From contig NZ_CP012075.1 in the NCBI RefSeq assembly GCF_001262015.1, positions 1,054,001 to 1,118,000 of the forward strand: 64,000 nucleotides of DNA, read 5' to 3'. This stretch comes from Prevotella fusca JCM 17724 (GTDB lineage Bacteria; Bacteroidota; Bacteroidia; Bacteroidales; Bacteroidaceae). Shown here piece by piece: positions 18,536-26,341 of this stretch. The notes beneath the pieces were generated by a model. The model was not told the DNA's origin. It saw only the letters and a list, made by a program, of their open reading frames with translations, and did no database searches. The position numbers and the translations under genes are program-made. Each line of letters opens with the position of its first letter. Position 1 is the stretch's first letter.

Positions 18536-18952
18536 ATGGAATTTGAACAAACAGAACAACAACTGACAACCGCTGAATTAGCTGCTTTTGAACAGCAGTT
18601 CAACATCAAACTTCCGATGGCTTTCAAAGAGCATTATCTGAAGCATAACGGCGGCTACCCTCCATACGAATACGTGAAAGGAATTGCGAATGTTCTTACC
18701 ATAAACGGTTTCTACCCTATAAAATACGGGCGGCTGCCTGTCGAGAAGATAATAGCTGATTACGGTAAAAGCGGCATTGTCTTTGACGGGAAAATACCCT
18801 TTGCCTACGATAATGGTGGCAATATGTATCTCATATCGTTAGAAGCAGACACGTATGGGCATATATTCATCATTGAAACGGAGTTCTTGGAGGATAAGAA
18901 CTACACTTTGGTGTCAAAGTCATTCACTGATTTCCTGGGTTCATTTCATTGA
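18536..18952 (+). CDS. SMI1/KNR4 (SUKH) family protein, probable immunity protein
   Basis: This 138-aa protein belongs to the SUKH superfamily, whose bacterial members usually neutralise nuclease or other polymorphic toxins. The N-terminus shows the classic pattern: a helix ending AAFEQQFNIKLPMAFKEHYL, then KHNGGYPPYE. The later GIVFDGKIPFAYDNGGNMYL and the C-terminal SFTDFLGSF strand and helix also fit. The start at 18536 is preferred because the upstream in-frame start is a TTG that adds an unrelated basic stretch. It is last in the four-gene cluster and followed by a repeat array. Confidence 0.8.
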   Translation: MEFEQTEQQLTTAELAAFEQQFNIKLPMAFKEHYLKHNGGYPPYEYVKGIANVLTINGFYPIKYGRLPVEKIIADYGKSGIVFDGKIPFAYDNGGNMYLISLEADTYGHIFIIETEFLEDKNYTLVSKSFTDFLGSFH

Positions 18953-19185
18953 TTATAGGCTGGCTATAAAAATATGTTCAGCCTCAAATGACCCGCCTTG
19001 GACTGAAACAGAATAAGGTTAACTCCCTGTCTTTTCGATAAAAAACGAACATCGTTTTGCCGTAGCCGGAACTTTGAAATATATTTACATAAAAGTTTAT
19101 CTTCCTGCCTTGAAACACGTATGAAAACCCTTTTCGTTTCGCACATATAACTAACTGCTGTCCAATACATTACAAAGCTATGCAG

Positions 19186-19266
19186 AAAAAGGTGCTTAAT
19201 TGGACTTCAATTAACGCCCTTTTGGACTTCAATTAACGCCCTATTGAACGTCAATTGGGGCTTAAT
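19186..19266. repeat. CAATTAACGCCCTTTTG array with outward-facing ends (19.2 kb cluster)
   Basis: The order is AGGTGCTTAATTG, gactt, CAATTAACGCCCTTTTG, gactt, CAATTAACGCCCTATTG, aacgt, CAATTGGGGCTTAATT. The left edge is the inverse of the CAATTAAGCACCT end block found in other clusters. Two successive slots carry the same pentamer. Confidence 0.85.
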
Positions 19267-19323
19267 TCGAGTGCTGGAAAGCATAGATTGAAAATGACAA
19301 GAGGAAAAAACAGGACAAAAAAG

Positions 19324-19362
19324 ACTCCCCCGACCCCTCCTTTTCGGAGAGGTCGGGGGAGT
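19324..19362 (-). terminator. Terminator of the AspT/YidE-type transporter
   Basis: The perfect arms ACTCCCCCGACC/GGTCGGGGGAGT have an inner CTCC/GGAG helix. On the leftward strand they are followed by TTTTTT. Confidence 0.9.
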
Positions 19363-19425
19363 TCCAGTATGGAATAACTGAAGTATTCCGAAGGGATTAA
19401 AGAGGATTATATGGTTTTATTACCC

Positions 19426-21126
19426 CTACATGTGACAGAAGAACAGCACGAGCACCTGTGCCGTGAAGATTCTGAGGAACATGCTGAGCGGATAAACCGT
19501 TGAGTAACCGATGGCTGGAGCCTCACCTGCACAGATTGAATTGGCGTAAGCCAGTGCTGGAGGGTCGGTATAGGTTCCGGCAAGCATACCCATGATGGTG
19601 AAGTAATTGAACTTATACTTCAGACGGGCGATGGTTCCAACGATGAGAATCGGGATAATGGTAATGATGAAACCTGTGTAGACATACTTCAATCCGTCGC
19701 CCTGAATAACTGTCTGCCAGAAGCTCGCTCCAGCCTTTATACCTACGGACGCAAGGAAGAGTGCCAGACCAATCTCACGCAGCATCATGTTGGCTGACGT
19801 TGTGGTGTAGGTCACAAGTCCCATACGATGACCGAAACGACCTAACAGAATGGCGATAATCAGCGGACCACCAGCCAGACCGAGCTTCATTGCTACAGGC
19901 ATCTCGGGGATAGAGATAGGCAGACTTCCGAAGATGACACCGACGATGATGCCGATGAAGATGGTTGCGATGTTCGGCGTGTAGAGACGTTTCTCGGAGT
20001 TACCCATCAGCTGGGCAACACGGTTCACATTCTCCTCCGGACCGACAACCATGATACGGTCGCCCACAATGAAGCAGTGGTTGCGACCGGCAAAGAGGTC
20101 CATACCCTGACGGCTGATGCGTGTCACGTTCACGCCATAGACTGAACGGAAGTGCATCTTGCCCAGTGTCTTACCGTTGATTGCGCTGTTCGTGATGATA
20201 ATACGACGGCTGATCATACGCTGCGGCTGGTCTTCTTCGTGCCAGTCAACCTCGATTTCCGGACCGATGAATGCCTGAATAGCCTTTGCGTCACTCTCGG
20301 CACTGACGATGAGTATCTCGTCACCCATCTCAAAGACGGTTTCAACCGTCGGAAGGGTCAGCTCACCGTTGTGCATGAGACGCGTGCAGACAATGTCACG
20401 GTTGAGGAACTCCGAAATCTCTTTCAGCTTCCGCCCTGCGATGTAGGTGTTCTCCACCCTAAGATACATCGAATGGGGCTTCGCCTGTGGATTCTCAGCC
20501 TCTTCCTCCTGCAGCTTATCGTTCTCTTCCTTGAGGTTCACCTTGCAGATATAACGCACGGCAATTGTCGCACCGATAATACCAAGTACACCCAACGGAT
20601 AGGCACAGGCATAACCCGAAGCAATGTCGAAGTTCATGCCATTCTTGAAGACACTGTACAGTGCCTCATTGGCAGCACCGAGACCCGGCGTATTCGTTAC
20701 GGCACCGTAGAGCGTACCTATCATCATAGGCAGGCTGCTGCTATCCTTGGTATCGAAGAAGATAAAGTAGCAGGCAAACATCACAAGGATGTTAAGCAGT
20801 ATCGCTACAGTCGAGAGGATGTTAAGTTTAAGACCGCCTTTACCGAAGCTCTCGAAGAAGCCCGGCCCCACCTGTAGACCAATCATGAAGACAAACAGAA
20901 TCAAACCGAAGTCTTGCAGGAAGTTAAGGATAGGCAGTGGTCCCGTAAAACCAATGTGCCCGGCAACGATGCCCACAAACAAAATAAAGGTAACGCCAAG
21001 CGAGATACCTCCAATCTTAATCTTGCCAAGATAGACACCCAAGGCAATAACACAGGAATACAATGCCACAATGTGAACTACAGTATCCTGTTTGTCCGGA
21101 GAAAAAATATCAGTTAACCAAGTCAT
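19426..21126 (-). CDS. AspT/YidE/YbjL-type antiporter with two TrkA-C domains
   Basis: This 566-aa inner-membrane transporter belongs to the aspartate:alanine exchanger family. Topology is symmetrical: about five membrane helices (IVALYSCVIALGVYLGKIKI to LNILVMFACYFIFFD), two cytoplasmic TrkA-C (RCK_C) domains at about 215-290 and 305-385 (MGDEILIVSAESDA; VGDRIMVVGPEENV), then a second helical half. The duplicated antiporter motifs FVFMIGLQVGPGFF and ALFLASVGIKAGASFW and the GxxxGxxTDPPALAYA-type segment near the end are intact. The substrate is unknown. It is monocistronic, with promoter at 21147-21178 and terminator at 19324-19362. Confidence 0.92.
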   Translation of the reverse strand: MTWLTDIFSPDKQDTVVHIVALYSCVIALGVYLGKIKIGGISLGVTFILFVGIVAGHIGFTGPLPILNFLQDFGLILFVFMIGLQVGPGFFESFGKGGLKLNILSTVAILLNILVMFACYFIFFDTKDSSSLPMMIGTLYGAVTNTPGLGAANEALYSVFKNGMNFDIASGYACAYPLGVLGIIGATIAVRYICKVNLKEENDKLQEEEAENPQAKPHSMYLRVENTYIAGRKLKEISEFLNRDIVCTRLMHNGELTLPTVETVFEMGDEILIVSAESDAKAIQAFIGPEIEVDWHEEDQPQRMISRRIIITNSAINGKTLGKMHFRSVYGVNVTRISRQGMDLFAGRNHCFIVGDRIMVVGPEENVNRVAQLMGNSEKRLYTPNIATIFIGIIVGVIFGSLPISIPEMPVAMKLGLAGGPLIIAILLGRFGHRMGLVTYTTTSANMMLREIGLALFLASVGIKAGASFWQTVIQGDGLKYVYTGFIITIIPILIVGTIARLKYKFNYFTIMGMLAGTYTDPPALAYANSICAGEAPAIGYSTVYPLSMFLRIFTAQVLVLFFCHM

Positions 21127-21146
21127 AAGTATTATTTATATGGGTG

Positions 21147-21178
21147 CAAAGGTAAGGATTTAAAAGCATATAAACTAA
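21147..21178 (-). promoter_or_regulatory. Promoter of the AspT/YidE-type transporter
   Basis: Leftward -7 TACCTTTG (21147-21154), 20-bp spacer, and an imperfect -33 TTAG (21175-21178). Confidence 0.65.
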
Positions 21179-21359
21179 TCTTTGGTGGCGAATTTTAAAT
21201 AACTGTCTGCTTTTCGGGGTAGTTAGCTGCGCCTGATATGTGTGAGAACTTCTTTGAAAAGACACAGAAAGCCATCCGGAACACCATCAAAAGCCTCCCA
21301 GACTCCAACAATTATCACCGTTTTTCATCACAAATGGCTGATAATAGGAAGATTTTGTC

Positions 21360-21367
21360 TATATTTG
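21360..21367 (+). promoter_or_regulatory. Probable -7 box of the HAD hydrolase gene
   Basis: TATATTTG matches the -7 consensus and lies 27 bp before the chosen ATG at 21395. No good -33 box is present at the expected place. Confidence 0.5.
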
Positions 21368-21394
21368 CCGATTAAAACGAAGTCCAGAACAGAC

Positions 21395-22333
21395 ATGTCA
21401 ATCAAAAACAAACTACAAACGCTCTCTTTCCGCACAGGTGTCATCGTGCTGCTTATGTGCGTACCTTTCTATGTCCTTTCCTTTGCCCAGATGTTTCTGC
21501 CAGTGTCAACTGCCACGAAAGGAATACTGCTGACCGTGTTCTTCGGACTGGCAAAGAGCTTTCAATATGGCGGCATTGCAATCCTTGGAAAGGAAGGATA
21601 CAAGCGTGTGAAAGGTTATTTCCGACGGAAGAAGGCACAGGAAAACAACGAAGCACCGACATACAGTGAGCCCGTCCGCTGCTGTCCCGACCTCTTCTCC
21701 AATCCCGATATTCTCGCAGGAATCCGTCTTGTCATCTTCGACTTCGACGGAACTCTCGGCGACTCGCAGCAGCTTATCACCGACACGATGCTTGCCACAA
21801 TCGAGAAACTCAACCTGCCCGAACGTACCCGTGAGGAGTGTGCCCGCACGATAGGCTTACCGCTGAAGGAATGCTTTTCCTCTATCATCCCCATGACCGA
21901 CGAGCAGGCGGAACAGTGTGCCGAAACCTATCGGGAGATATTCAATGTGAAGAACGTTCCCGGTGCCGTGACTGCCTTTCCCGGCGTCAAAGAAACCCTT
22001 GAAAGGCTGTCGGAACGGGGTATAAAGATGTCTATTGCAAGCAGCCGAAGCCACCACTCCCTCGCCTCTCTTGTACAGGATTTAAAGCTATCCTCATACA
22101 TCACCTATCTCATTGGTGCCGACAATGTTACGAATCAGAAACCGGCAGCAGAGCCCGTCACCCGTACCCTGCATCACTTCAATGTAGAGGCTCACGAAAC
22201 ACTTGTCGTAGGTGACACCGAGTTTGATATTCTCATGGGACGGAATGCAGGTACACATACCTGTGGTGTGACCTACGGAAACGGAAGCCGGGAGAGTCTG
22301 GAAGAAGCAGGTGCAGAGTGGATAATGTGTTAA
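21395..22333 (+). CDS. HAD-superfamily phosphatase fused to a small two-helix membrane module
   Basis: This 312-aa protein has a C-terminal phosphoglycolate-phosphatase-like HAD domain (about 115-312) with all four motifs: IFDFDGTLGDS (nucleophile Asp), SIASSRSHHS, the Lys in NQKPAAEPV, and VVGDTEFDILMGRNAG. Ahead of it, residues about 10-75 hold two hydrophobic helices (TGVIVLLMCVPFYVLSFAQM and TKGILLTVFFGLAKSF) then GYKRVKGYFRRKK. This resembles the short transporter-suffix module seen alone or at transporter C-termini in other bacteria. The start at 21395 is chosen because a -7 box lies just upstream and the longer frame adds no conserved sequence. The phosphatase is expected to face the cytoplasm. 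Confidence 0.85.
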   Translation: MSIKNKLQTLSFRTGVIVLLMCVPFYVLSFAQMFLPVSTATKGILLTVFFGLAKSFQYGGIAILGKEGYKRVKGYFRRKKAQENNEAPTYSEPVRCCPDLFSNPDILAGIRLVIFDFDGTLGDSQQLITDTMLATIEKLNLPERTREECARTIGLPLKECFSSIIPMTDEQAEQCAETYREIFNVKNVPGAVTAFPGVKETLERLSERGIKMSIASSRSHHSLASLVQDLKLSSYITYLIGADNVTNQKPAAEPVTRTLHHFNVEAHETLVVGDTEFDILMGRNAGTHTCGVTYGNGSRESLEEAGAEWIMC

Positions 22334-22437
22334 ATTATGTATAATCATTTGGCGGTTACACAGAAAACCACTACCTTTGCACTCGCAATTCAGGAATGCA
22401 CTTCGGTTCATGAATGAATTTCATTGATAATTAACAT

Positions 22438-22510
22438 CGCGGGTTGGAGCAGTTGGTAGCTCGCCAGGCTCATAACCTGGAGGTCGCATGTTCGAGTCCT
22501 GCACCCGCAA
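22438..22510 (+). tRNA. tRNA-fMet (CAT), initiator type
   Basis: The 73-nt cloverleaf has acceptor stem CGCGGGT/ACCCGCA with the C1-A72 mismatch diagnostic of initiator tRNA. The D stem is GAGC/GCTC, the anticodon stem-loop CCAGG CTCATAA CCTGG, and the T arm GCATG TTCGAGT CCTGC, with one T-C mismatch. The discriminator is A and CCA is not encoded (CTA follows). Confidence 0.93.
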
Positions 22511-22515
22511 CTACA

Positions 22516-22552
22516 CAGCTTAGAAACGCTTAGAGATAAGGTTTCTAAGCTG
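22516..22552 (+). terminator. tRNA-fMet terminator
   Basis: Perfect 12-bp arms CAGCTTAGAAAC/GTTTCTAAGCTG are followed by TTTTCG, beginning 6 nt after the tRNA. Confidence 0.85.
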
Positions 22553-22573
22553 TTTTCGTATGTAATAATCTGC

Positions 22574-22713
22574 GAAAACCGCTCCCCTGGAAACCTCCGC
22601 AAGCTCCTCCGAAGGAGGCGATGTTGCAGACAGCAATGGGATGCCATAGATGACGATGGGGGTTTACAGGTGGCAACACACGCCCCCCTTCGGAGGAGAC
22701 AGGGGAGGTTTTC
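22574..22713. repeat. Imperfect long inverted repeat
   Basis: The left arm GAAAACCGCTCCCCTGG...CTCCTCCGAAGG pairs imperfectly with the right arm CCTTCGGAGGAGACAGGGG...GGTTTTC across about 70 bp. Confidence 0.6.
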
Positions 22714-22744
22714 ACCCTTCATCCGCCTGAAATATATTTACAAC

Positions 22745-22788
22745 AAGACCTGCCTTTCCTTGTTCTCGGACAGGGAAAGGCAGGTCTT
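22745..22788 (+). terminator. Strong hairpin terminator with no obvious gene upstream
   Basis: A perfect 15-bp stem AAGACCTGCCTTTCC/GGAAAGGCAGGTCTT is followed by TCTTTATG. It lies about 190 bp beyond the tRNA terminator. Confidence 0.8.
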
Positions 22789-22858
22789 TCTTTATGCTTT
22801 ATAACAATCAGACAACCAATCGGTTACAAGACAGTGCACGAACTGGTGCTTAACAGCG

Positions 22859-22934
22859 TTGCTACTGACGCCTAATTGCAGTCCAATTAACGCCCTTTTG
22901 CATTACAACTAAGCACTGATTGGAACGCTATTGA
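22859..22934 (+). repeat. CAATTAACGCCCTTTTG array (22.9 kb cluster)
   Basis: The order is CTGACGCCTAATTG, cagtc, CAATTAACGCCCTTTTG, catta, CAACTAAGCACTGATTG, gaacg. Confidence 0.8.
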
Positions 22935-23094
22935 TGCTTGCTTCAAAGAACGGATGCATAATCTTATGATGTTTTATTTACAAAGGGAGCGTTCAGAACG
23001 GACGGATACAAACTTTCCCTTGACCCTCCACGTGCTTTATCCACACCTTATTAATATGCAATCTTGTCAACAGCCGCCTTCGTGTACACGTTGA

Positions 23095-23481
23095 TCAATA
23101 TTCAATCTTGTCGATTGTCGGCTTCTTGATTTCCGGCATCGGAGCCTTTACGCTTGGTTCCGCCTGTCCTTCCGGAACATCAGGAACGATGACTGGCTGC
23201 TCGGGTTCTGTAGGTTCTTCCACCTTTGGCGCAACCTCCTTGGGTTTTTCCTCCTGCTGTTTCTCCTCTTTGACTTCCTTTTCCTCGATTTCCTCCTTCG
23301 TGAACACAGGAGTCTTCGGACCGTTGTCAATACCGATGACCTCACCCGACATATCCACCTCATACTTACGGGGCGGTGCCATCTGGCGAGTCTCCATAAG
23401 GATTGCAAGGATTATCGCACCTACAACCAGAGCGATGGCGCAGATGGACACAGGGGTCTTATAGGTTGGTTTCTTCTTCAT
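23095..23481 (-). CDS. Single-pass membrane protein with Glu/Pro-rich stalk (TonB-like N-terminal part)
   Basis: This 128-aa protein has a short basic N-terminus, one membrane helix (VSICAIALVVGAIILAIL) and a long Glu/Lys/Pro periplasmic stalk (EEIEEKEVKEEKQQEEKP, then VEEPTEPEQPVIVP). The layout is that of a TonB-type energy transducer, but the C-terminal TonB domain is absent and the protein stops at IDKIEY. It may be a natural stalk protein or a truncated TonB. It follows a secreted-protein gene by 48 bp and is probably co-transcribed with it from the promoter at 24086-24117. Confidence 0.65.
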   Translation of the reverse strand: MKKKPTYKTPVSICAIALVVGAIILAILMETRQMAPPRKYEVDMSGEVIGIDNGPKTPVFTKEEIEEKEVKEEKQQEEKPKEVAPKVEEPTEPEQPVIVPDVPEGQAEPSVKAPMPEIKKPTIDKIEY

Positions 23482-23529
23482 TCTGTCTTGCCTTTATCTG
23501 TTTGTTCCTGTTTTTCTTTCCGTTCTACT

Positions 23530-24012
23530 TCATTCCGTAATCTGCATGCAGTACGGCAGAGGCTGCTGGAGAATAAGGAAAGTAACCGTCGGCTGGTTCT
23601 CCTTCGTGCAGATCAGCGTACTCTTGTCGCCCTTCACAGCGTTGCCCATGTCATAGCCCATCGCCTTCACCTGCGACTGCAGCCCTGCGAAGGCTGTGCG
23701 GTTGAACACATACACGTAGACCGTCTTGCCGTTCTGTGCAAGAAGAACCATGCTTGAGTTGCCACGCTTCATGGCTGTCGGGAGGAAATCCTTTGTCAGA
23801 TTCATGTTCTTCACCCAGTTATAATCCTTCCCGAACTCGTCGGACGAGACGCCTTTATAGCTGTATCCCTGCCTTTCCAGCACCTGCTTGCCCGTGTAGA
23901 GCGTCTTTGCCTGGAAAATCTTGATGGCATCAGCCACCGAGACAACATCTCTCTGCGCCTGCATCCCCGTAGCGAAGAGGAGGGCGGTGAGTAGGAGTAG
24001 TATCTTTTTCAT
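23530..24012 (-). CDS. Secreted hypothetical protein, 160 aa
   Basis: The family is not recognised. A clear signal peptide (MKKILLLLTALLFATGMQAQ) sends the product to the periplasm or beyond. The mature part is alpha/beta with NWVKNMNLTKDFLPTAMK, QNGKTVYVYVFNRTAFAG and a final CTKENQPTVTFLILQQPLPY. It precedes the TonB-like stalk gene by 48 bp and shares its promoter (24086-24117). A role in envelope function is inferred from location and signal only. Confidence 0.65.
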   Translation of the reverse strand: MKKILLLLTALLFATGMQAQRDVVSVADAIKIFQAKTLYTGKQVLERQGYSYKGVSSDEFGKDYNWVKNMNLTKDFLPTAMKRGNSSMVLLAQNGKTVYVYVFNRTAFAGLQSQVKAMGYDMGNAVKGDKSTLICTKENQPTVTFLILQQPLPYCMQITE

Positions 24013-24085
24013 TCTGTTTCGTTAGGTTTATCCCATGCCTGCGAATGCCCGCTTTCCTTGCGTGCAACCGTAATATGACACGTTA

Positions 24086-24117
24086 CAAATTTATGAAAAA
24101 TATGGATAATAAGCAAG
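24086..24117 (-). promoter_or_regulatory. Promoter of the secreted protein/TonB-like stalk operon
   Basis: Leftward -33 CTTG (24114-24117), 20-bp spacer, and -7 TAAATTTG (24086-24093). Start near 24079. Confidence 0.75.
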
Positions 24118-24269
24118 AAAAGGAAGAAAAAATGAAAAAAGCACACATCATCGGGCATATTCCCAAGCTGTTTACTGCCGTGATTTGCCGGTATCAGCGT
24201 GGTTTATATACTATGAGCAGCGGCTGGTTTCTGCATATCCTGCACCGACAAGCAGACTGGACAAAACGC

Positions 24270-24329
24270 AACTGTGGCTGTATCGAAACAAGCATTGACA
24301 CGCTCCAGTGCTTCGATACAGCCACAGTT
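24270..24329 (-). terminator. OhrR-type gene terminator
   Basis: A perfect 18-bp stem AACTGTGGCTGTATCGAA and its complement frame a 24-nt loop. It lies just past the regulator stop codon. Confidence 0.8.
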
Positions 24330-24349
24330 TATTTCTTTCACGCAGCAGG

Positions 24350-24856
24350 TTATTTCCTCAACGTGGCACGTTCCTCACGGAGCCTTGTATAGGCAGCCTC
24401 CTTTGCCTTGGTGCGCTGCTCGGAAAGACGTGCAATGATACCGTCAAGCTCCTGTGTAACAGGCTTGATTCTTTCCTGTCCCTCCGCTCCTCCAAGCACC
24501 TTGTCAACCATGCAGAAGGGGATGTCCTTGGCCATCTCTTCCAGTTCCTTTCCGTGTTTGGTAAGCGAAACAAAGGTCTCACGTGCATCCTTTTCATTTT
24601 TTACACGGTTGACAAGCCCTACCTTTTCCATGCGCTGGACAAGCGGTGTCATCGTGTTTGAATCGAGATAAAGGCGTCGTGCAAGTTCCATTACTTTCAA
24701 TCCGTCTTTCTCCCACAGCACCATCAGTACGAGGTATTGCGGATAGGTGATGCCCAGTTTGTCGAGCAATGGATAATACGTCTGTGTGATAAGTCGGCTG
24801 GCTGTGTACAGTCTGAAACAGAGTTGGCTGTGGAGTTTTAATTGGTCGTATGCCAT
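24350..24856 (-). CDS. MarR-family organic peroxide sensor, OhrR type
   Basis: This 168-aa winged-helix repressor usually senses organic hydroperoxides or hypochlorite. The N-terminal LHSQLCFRLYTASRLITQ places a Cys at residue 13, equivalent to the reactive Cys of OhrR. The following YYPLLDKLGITYPQYLVLMVLWE supplies the tyrosines that normally hydrogen-bond it. The winged helix covers VMELARRLYLDSNTMTPLVQ and RVKNEKDARETFVSLT. No ohr peroxidase gene adjoins it. About 20 residues of charged C-terminal tail exceed the usual family length. A -7 box (TATCTTTG) lies at 24941-24948. Confidence 0.85.
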   Translation of the reverse strand: MAYDQLKLHSQLCFRLYTASRLITQTYYPLLDKLGITYPQYLVLMVLWEKDGLKVMELARRLYLDSNTMTPLVQRMEKVGLVNRVKNEKDARETFVSLTKHGKELEEMAKDIPFCMVDKVLGGAEGQERIKPVTQELDGIIARLSEQRTKAKEAAYTRLREERATLRK

Positions 24857-24940
24857 CTTTCTTCTTAATAATGCTTTTGAGAGTCAATAATATTTATTTT
24901 ATCCTGATCTATTTGTTACCAGAAGCGGTATTAATTTCTG

Positions 24941-24948
24941 CAAAGATA
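24941..24948 (-). promoter_or_regulatory. Possible -7 box of the OhrR-type gene
   Basis: Leftward TATCTTTG sits about 85 bp before the start codon. No good -33 box is seen. Confidence 0.45.
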
Positions 24949-25210
24949 CAATAATTTCCACCTAACACTACTGATACAAGAAAGGATTTAACATTTATTG
25001 CACGGAAAGCAAAACTCTTTTAAATACTCTGAAATCCCCCATTAACACTTTCGATATATTCAAATAGCTGTTCCGAAGGGAAACTCCGAGCTCATGAAAG
25101 CAATGGTCATAGAGGAAAAGAAAACCCAGAAAGGAGGGAGATTTAACAGGGAGAAGGGGGAGATGGGATGATAAAAAAGGAGAGGGAAGAAAGGAGAACA
25201 GAGGGAAAAG

Positions 25211-25753
25211 GGTTCTTCCGTTAAACACATAGATTGTAATTATAAAGGATTACATACCTGCATGGTATGACTATCCGAAAACAGATGGTCCTACAAAGGG
25301 GAACAAGTTACAAGATGTAATGTAGAAAGACAAACAAAATATTTTGCCTATCTATTAACAAGTTTGCCGTCTTCTATAAACAACTCATCCCCATACCCAA
25401 CCTATGTTTGTAAACTATTTTCATGCACCTCAAAACCAATACATGGTCTTTTGGCTTCTAAAAGACGCCCAATTGAGTTGCAATAGACGCCCTTTTGAGA
25501 CCTTACTGACGCCCTTTTGAAGTCCAATTAAGCACCTTTTCTTACACGACCTTATAACCAGTTGATTTACTGTTGGTTGCAAACTTGCTTTTCATGCGTG
25601 TTCTTGCCTTTATTAGTAGATGTTTTATCTGAAATTATGTCATGATTTTTCAACGCCTTATCTGCAAAGCAATATATTATCTTCAACAACTGATAGCAGC
25701 TCATAACACTTTGCCCTCCAAAATCTCTAATGATTTGGGCTTAACGGATGAAC
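25211..25753 (+). mobile_element. Degenerate copy of the MITE-like element
   Basis: The left end GGTTCTTCCGTTAAA is intact and the internal body with its array (25464-25550; slots agttg, agacc and aagtc) is closely similar to 5826-6426. From about 25653 the right part is replaced by unrelated sequence, then a remnant of the right end, CTTAACGGATGAAC, appears at 25740. No clean target duplication is seen. Confidence 0.7.
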
Positions 25754-25803
25754 AGAAAAAGGACAGGAACAGGACGGGACTCAGAGTGGGAAAAACAACG
25801 GAA

Positions 25804-25852
25804 ACAGGCGTTTACAGGTGCATAAAAACACTTGCAAACGCCTGTTCTATAA
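25804..25852 (-). terminator. Terminator of the MaoC-like gene
   Basis: The arms ACAGGCGTTT and AAACGCCTGT, extended by imperfect CAGGTG/CACTTG pairing around a TGCATAAAAA loop, lie 25 bp past the stop. Confidence 0.75.
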
Positions 25853-25876
25853 CAGATAGGGGCAGCTTACTGCCGA

Positions 25877-26341
25877 TTACTCAAAGTAATAAAGGAAGGT
25901 AGCGATGCCCTCAAGTGCCGGCTTGCGCTCACCCTCAATCTCAATCTGGAACTTGATGCCAGCCTTGCAGATACCACGGAGGTTCTCGATGCTGTCGAGC
26001 GATGCAACAAGACGGATACGTGAACCGGTGAGAACCGGACGACCGAAGCGCATCTTGTCCATACCGTAGTTGACCATCATCTTGAGATTATTCACCTCAA
26101 TGATTTCCTGCCACATGTGCGGAAGCAGCGAGAGCGTCAGATAACCGTGGGCGATTGTGCTCTTGTAAGGGCTTTCCACTGCAGCACGCTCCGGCTCAAC
26201 ATGAATCCACTGATGGTCGAGGGTTGCGTCAGCAAAGAGGTTTATTCTTTCCTGGTCAACGAGAATCCATTCGCTCTCGCCGAGCTTTTCGCCCAGACGG
26301 GCAGCAAGCTCATCGTAATTGTTTACTGTTAATTTTGCCAT
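25877..26341 (-). CDS. MaoC-like (R)-enoyl-CoA hydratase / NodN-type hot-dog protein
   Basis: This 154-aa soluble hot-dog fold protein is expected to hydrate trans-2-enoyl-CoA or a related thioester. The catalytic segment FADATLDHQWIHVEPERA carries the conserved Asp and His about five residues apart, followed by STIAHGYLTLSLLP, the standard MaoC helix. Length and spacing match NodN/PhaJ-type MaoC proteins. It appears to be transcribed alone and no fatty-acid genes adjoin it. Confidence 0.88.
   Translation of the reverse strand: MAKLTVNNYDELAARLGEKLGESEWILVDQERINLFADATLDHQWIHVEPERAAVESPYKSTIAHGYLTLSLLPHMWQEIIEVNNLKMMVNYGMDKMRFGRPVLTGSRIRLVASLDSIENLRGICKAGIKFQIEIEGERKPALEGIATFLYYFE

Larger units (their letters stand above)
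18953..19425. other. Convergent intergenic region with array and terminator
   Basis: It contains a CAATTAACGCCC array (19186-19266) and a long GC-rich terminator (19324-19362). No gene is seen. Confidence 0.6.
22334..23094. other. tRNA gene, inverted repeats and array
   Basis: After the tRNA and its terminator come a long imperfect inverted repeat (22574-22713), a second strong terminator (22745-22788) and an array (22859-22934). No protein-coding gene is visible. Confidence 0.6.
24013..24349. other. Gap downstream of the OhrR-type gene
   Basis: It holds the promoter at 24086-24117 and the terminator at 24270-24329. Open frames crossing it are overlaps of those signals. Confidence 0.6.
24857..25876. 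other. Gene-free kilobase with a degenerate MITE copy
   Basis: It contains a purine-rich tract (25120-25210), a degenerate long element (25211-25753) and the terminator for the MaoC-like gene (25804-25852). The 86-codon frame at 25642-25902 crosses the element edge and a terminator and is not believed. Confidence 0.6.

Noticed and set aside
24045..24392. 115-aa frame downstream of the OhrR-type gene
   Set aside because: It overlaps a promoter and an 18-bp terminator stem and continues into the regulator gene.
25642..25902. 86-aa frame after the degenerate element
   Set aside because: It begins in the repeat and runs through the MaoC-gene terminator and stop codon.
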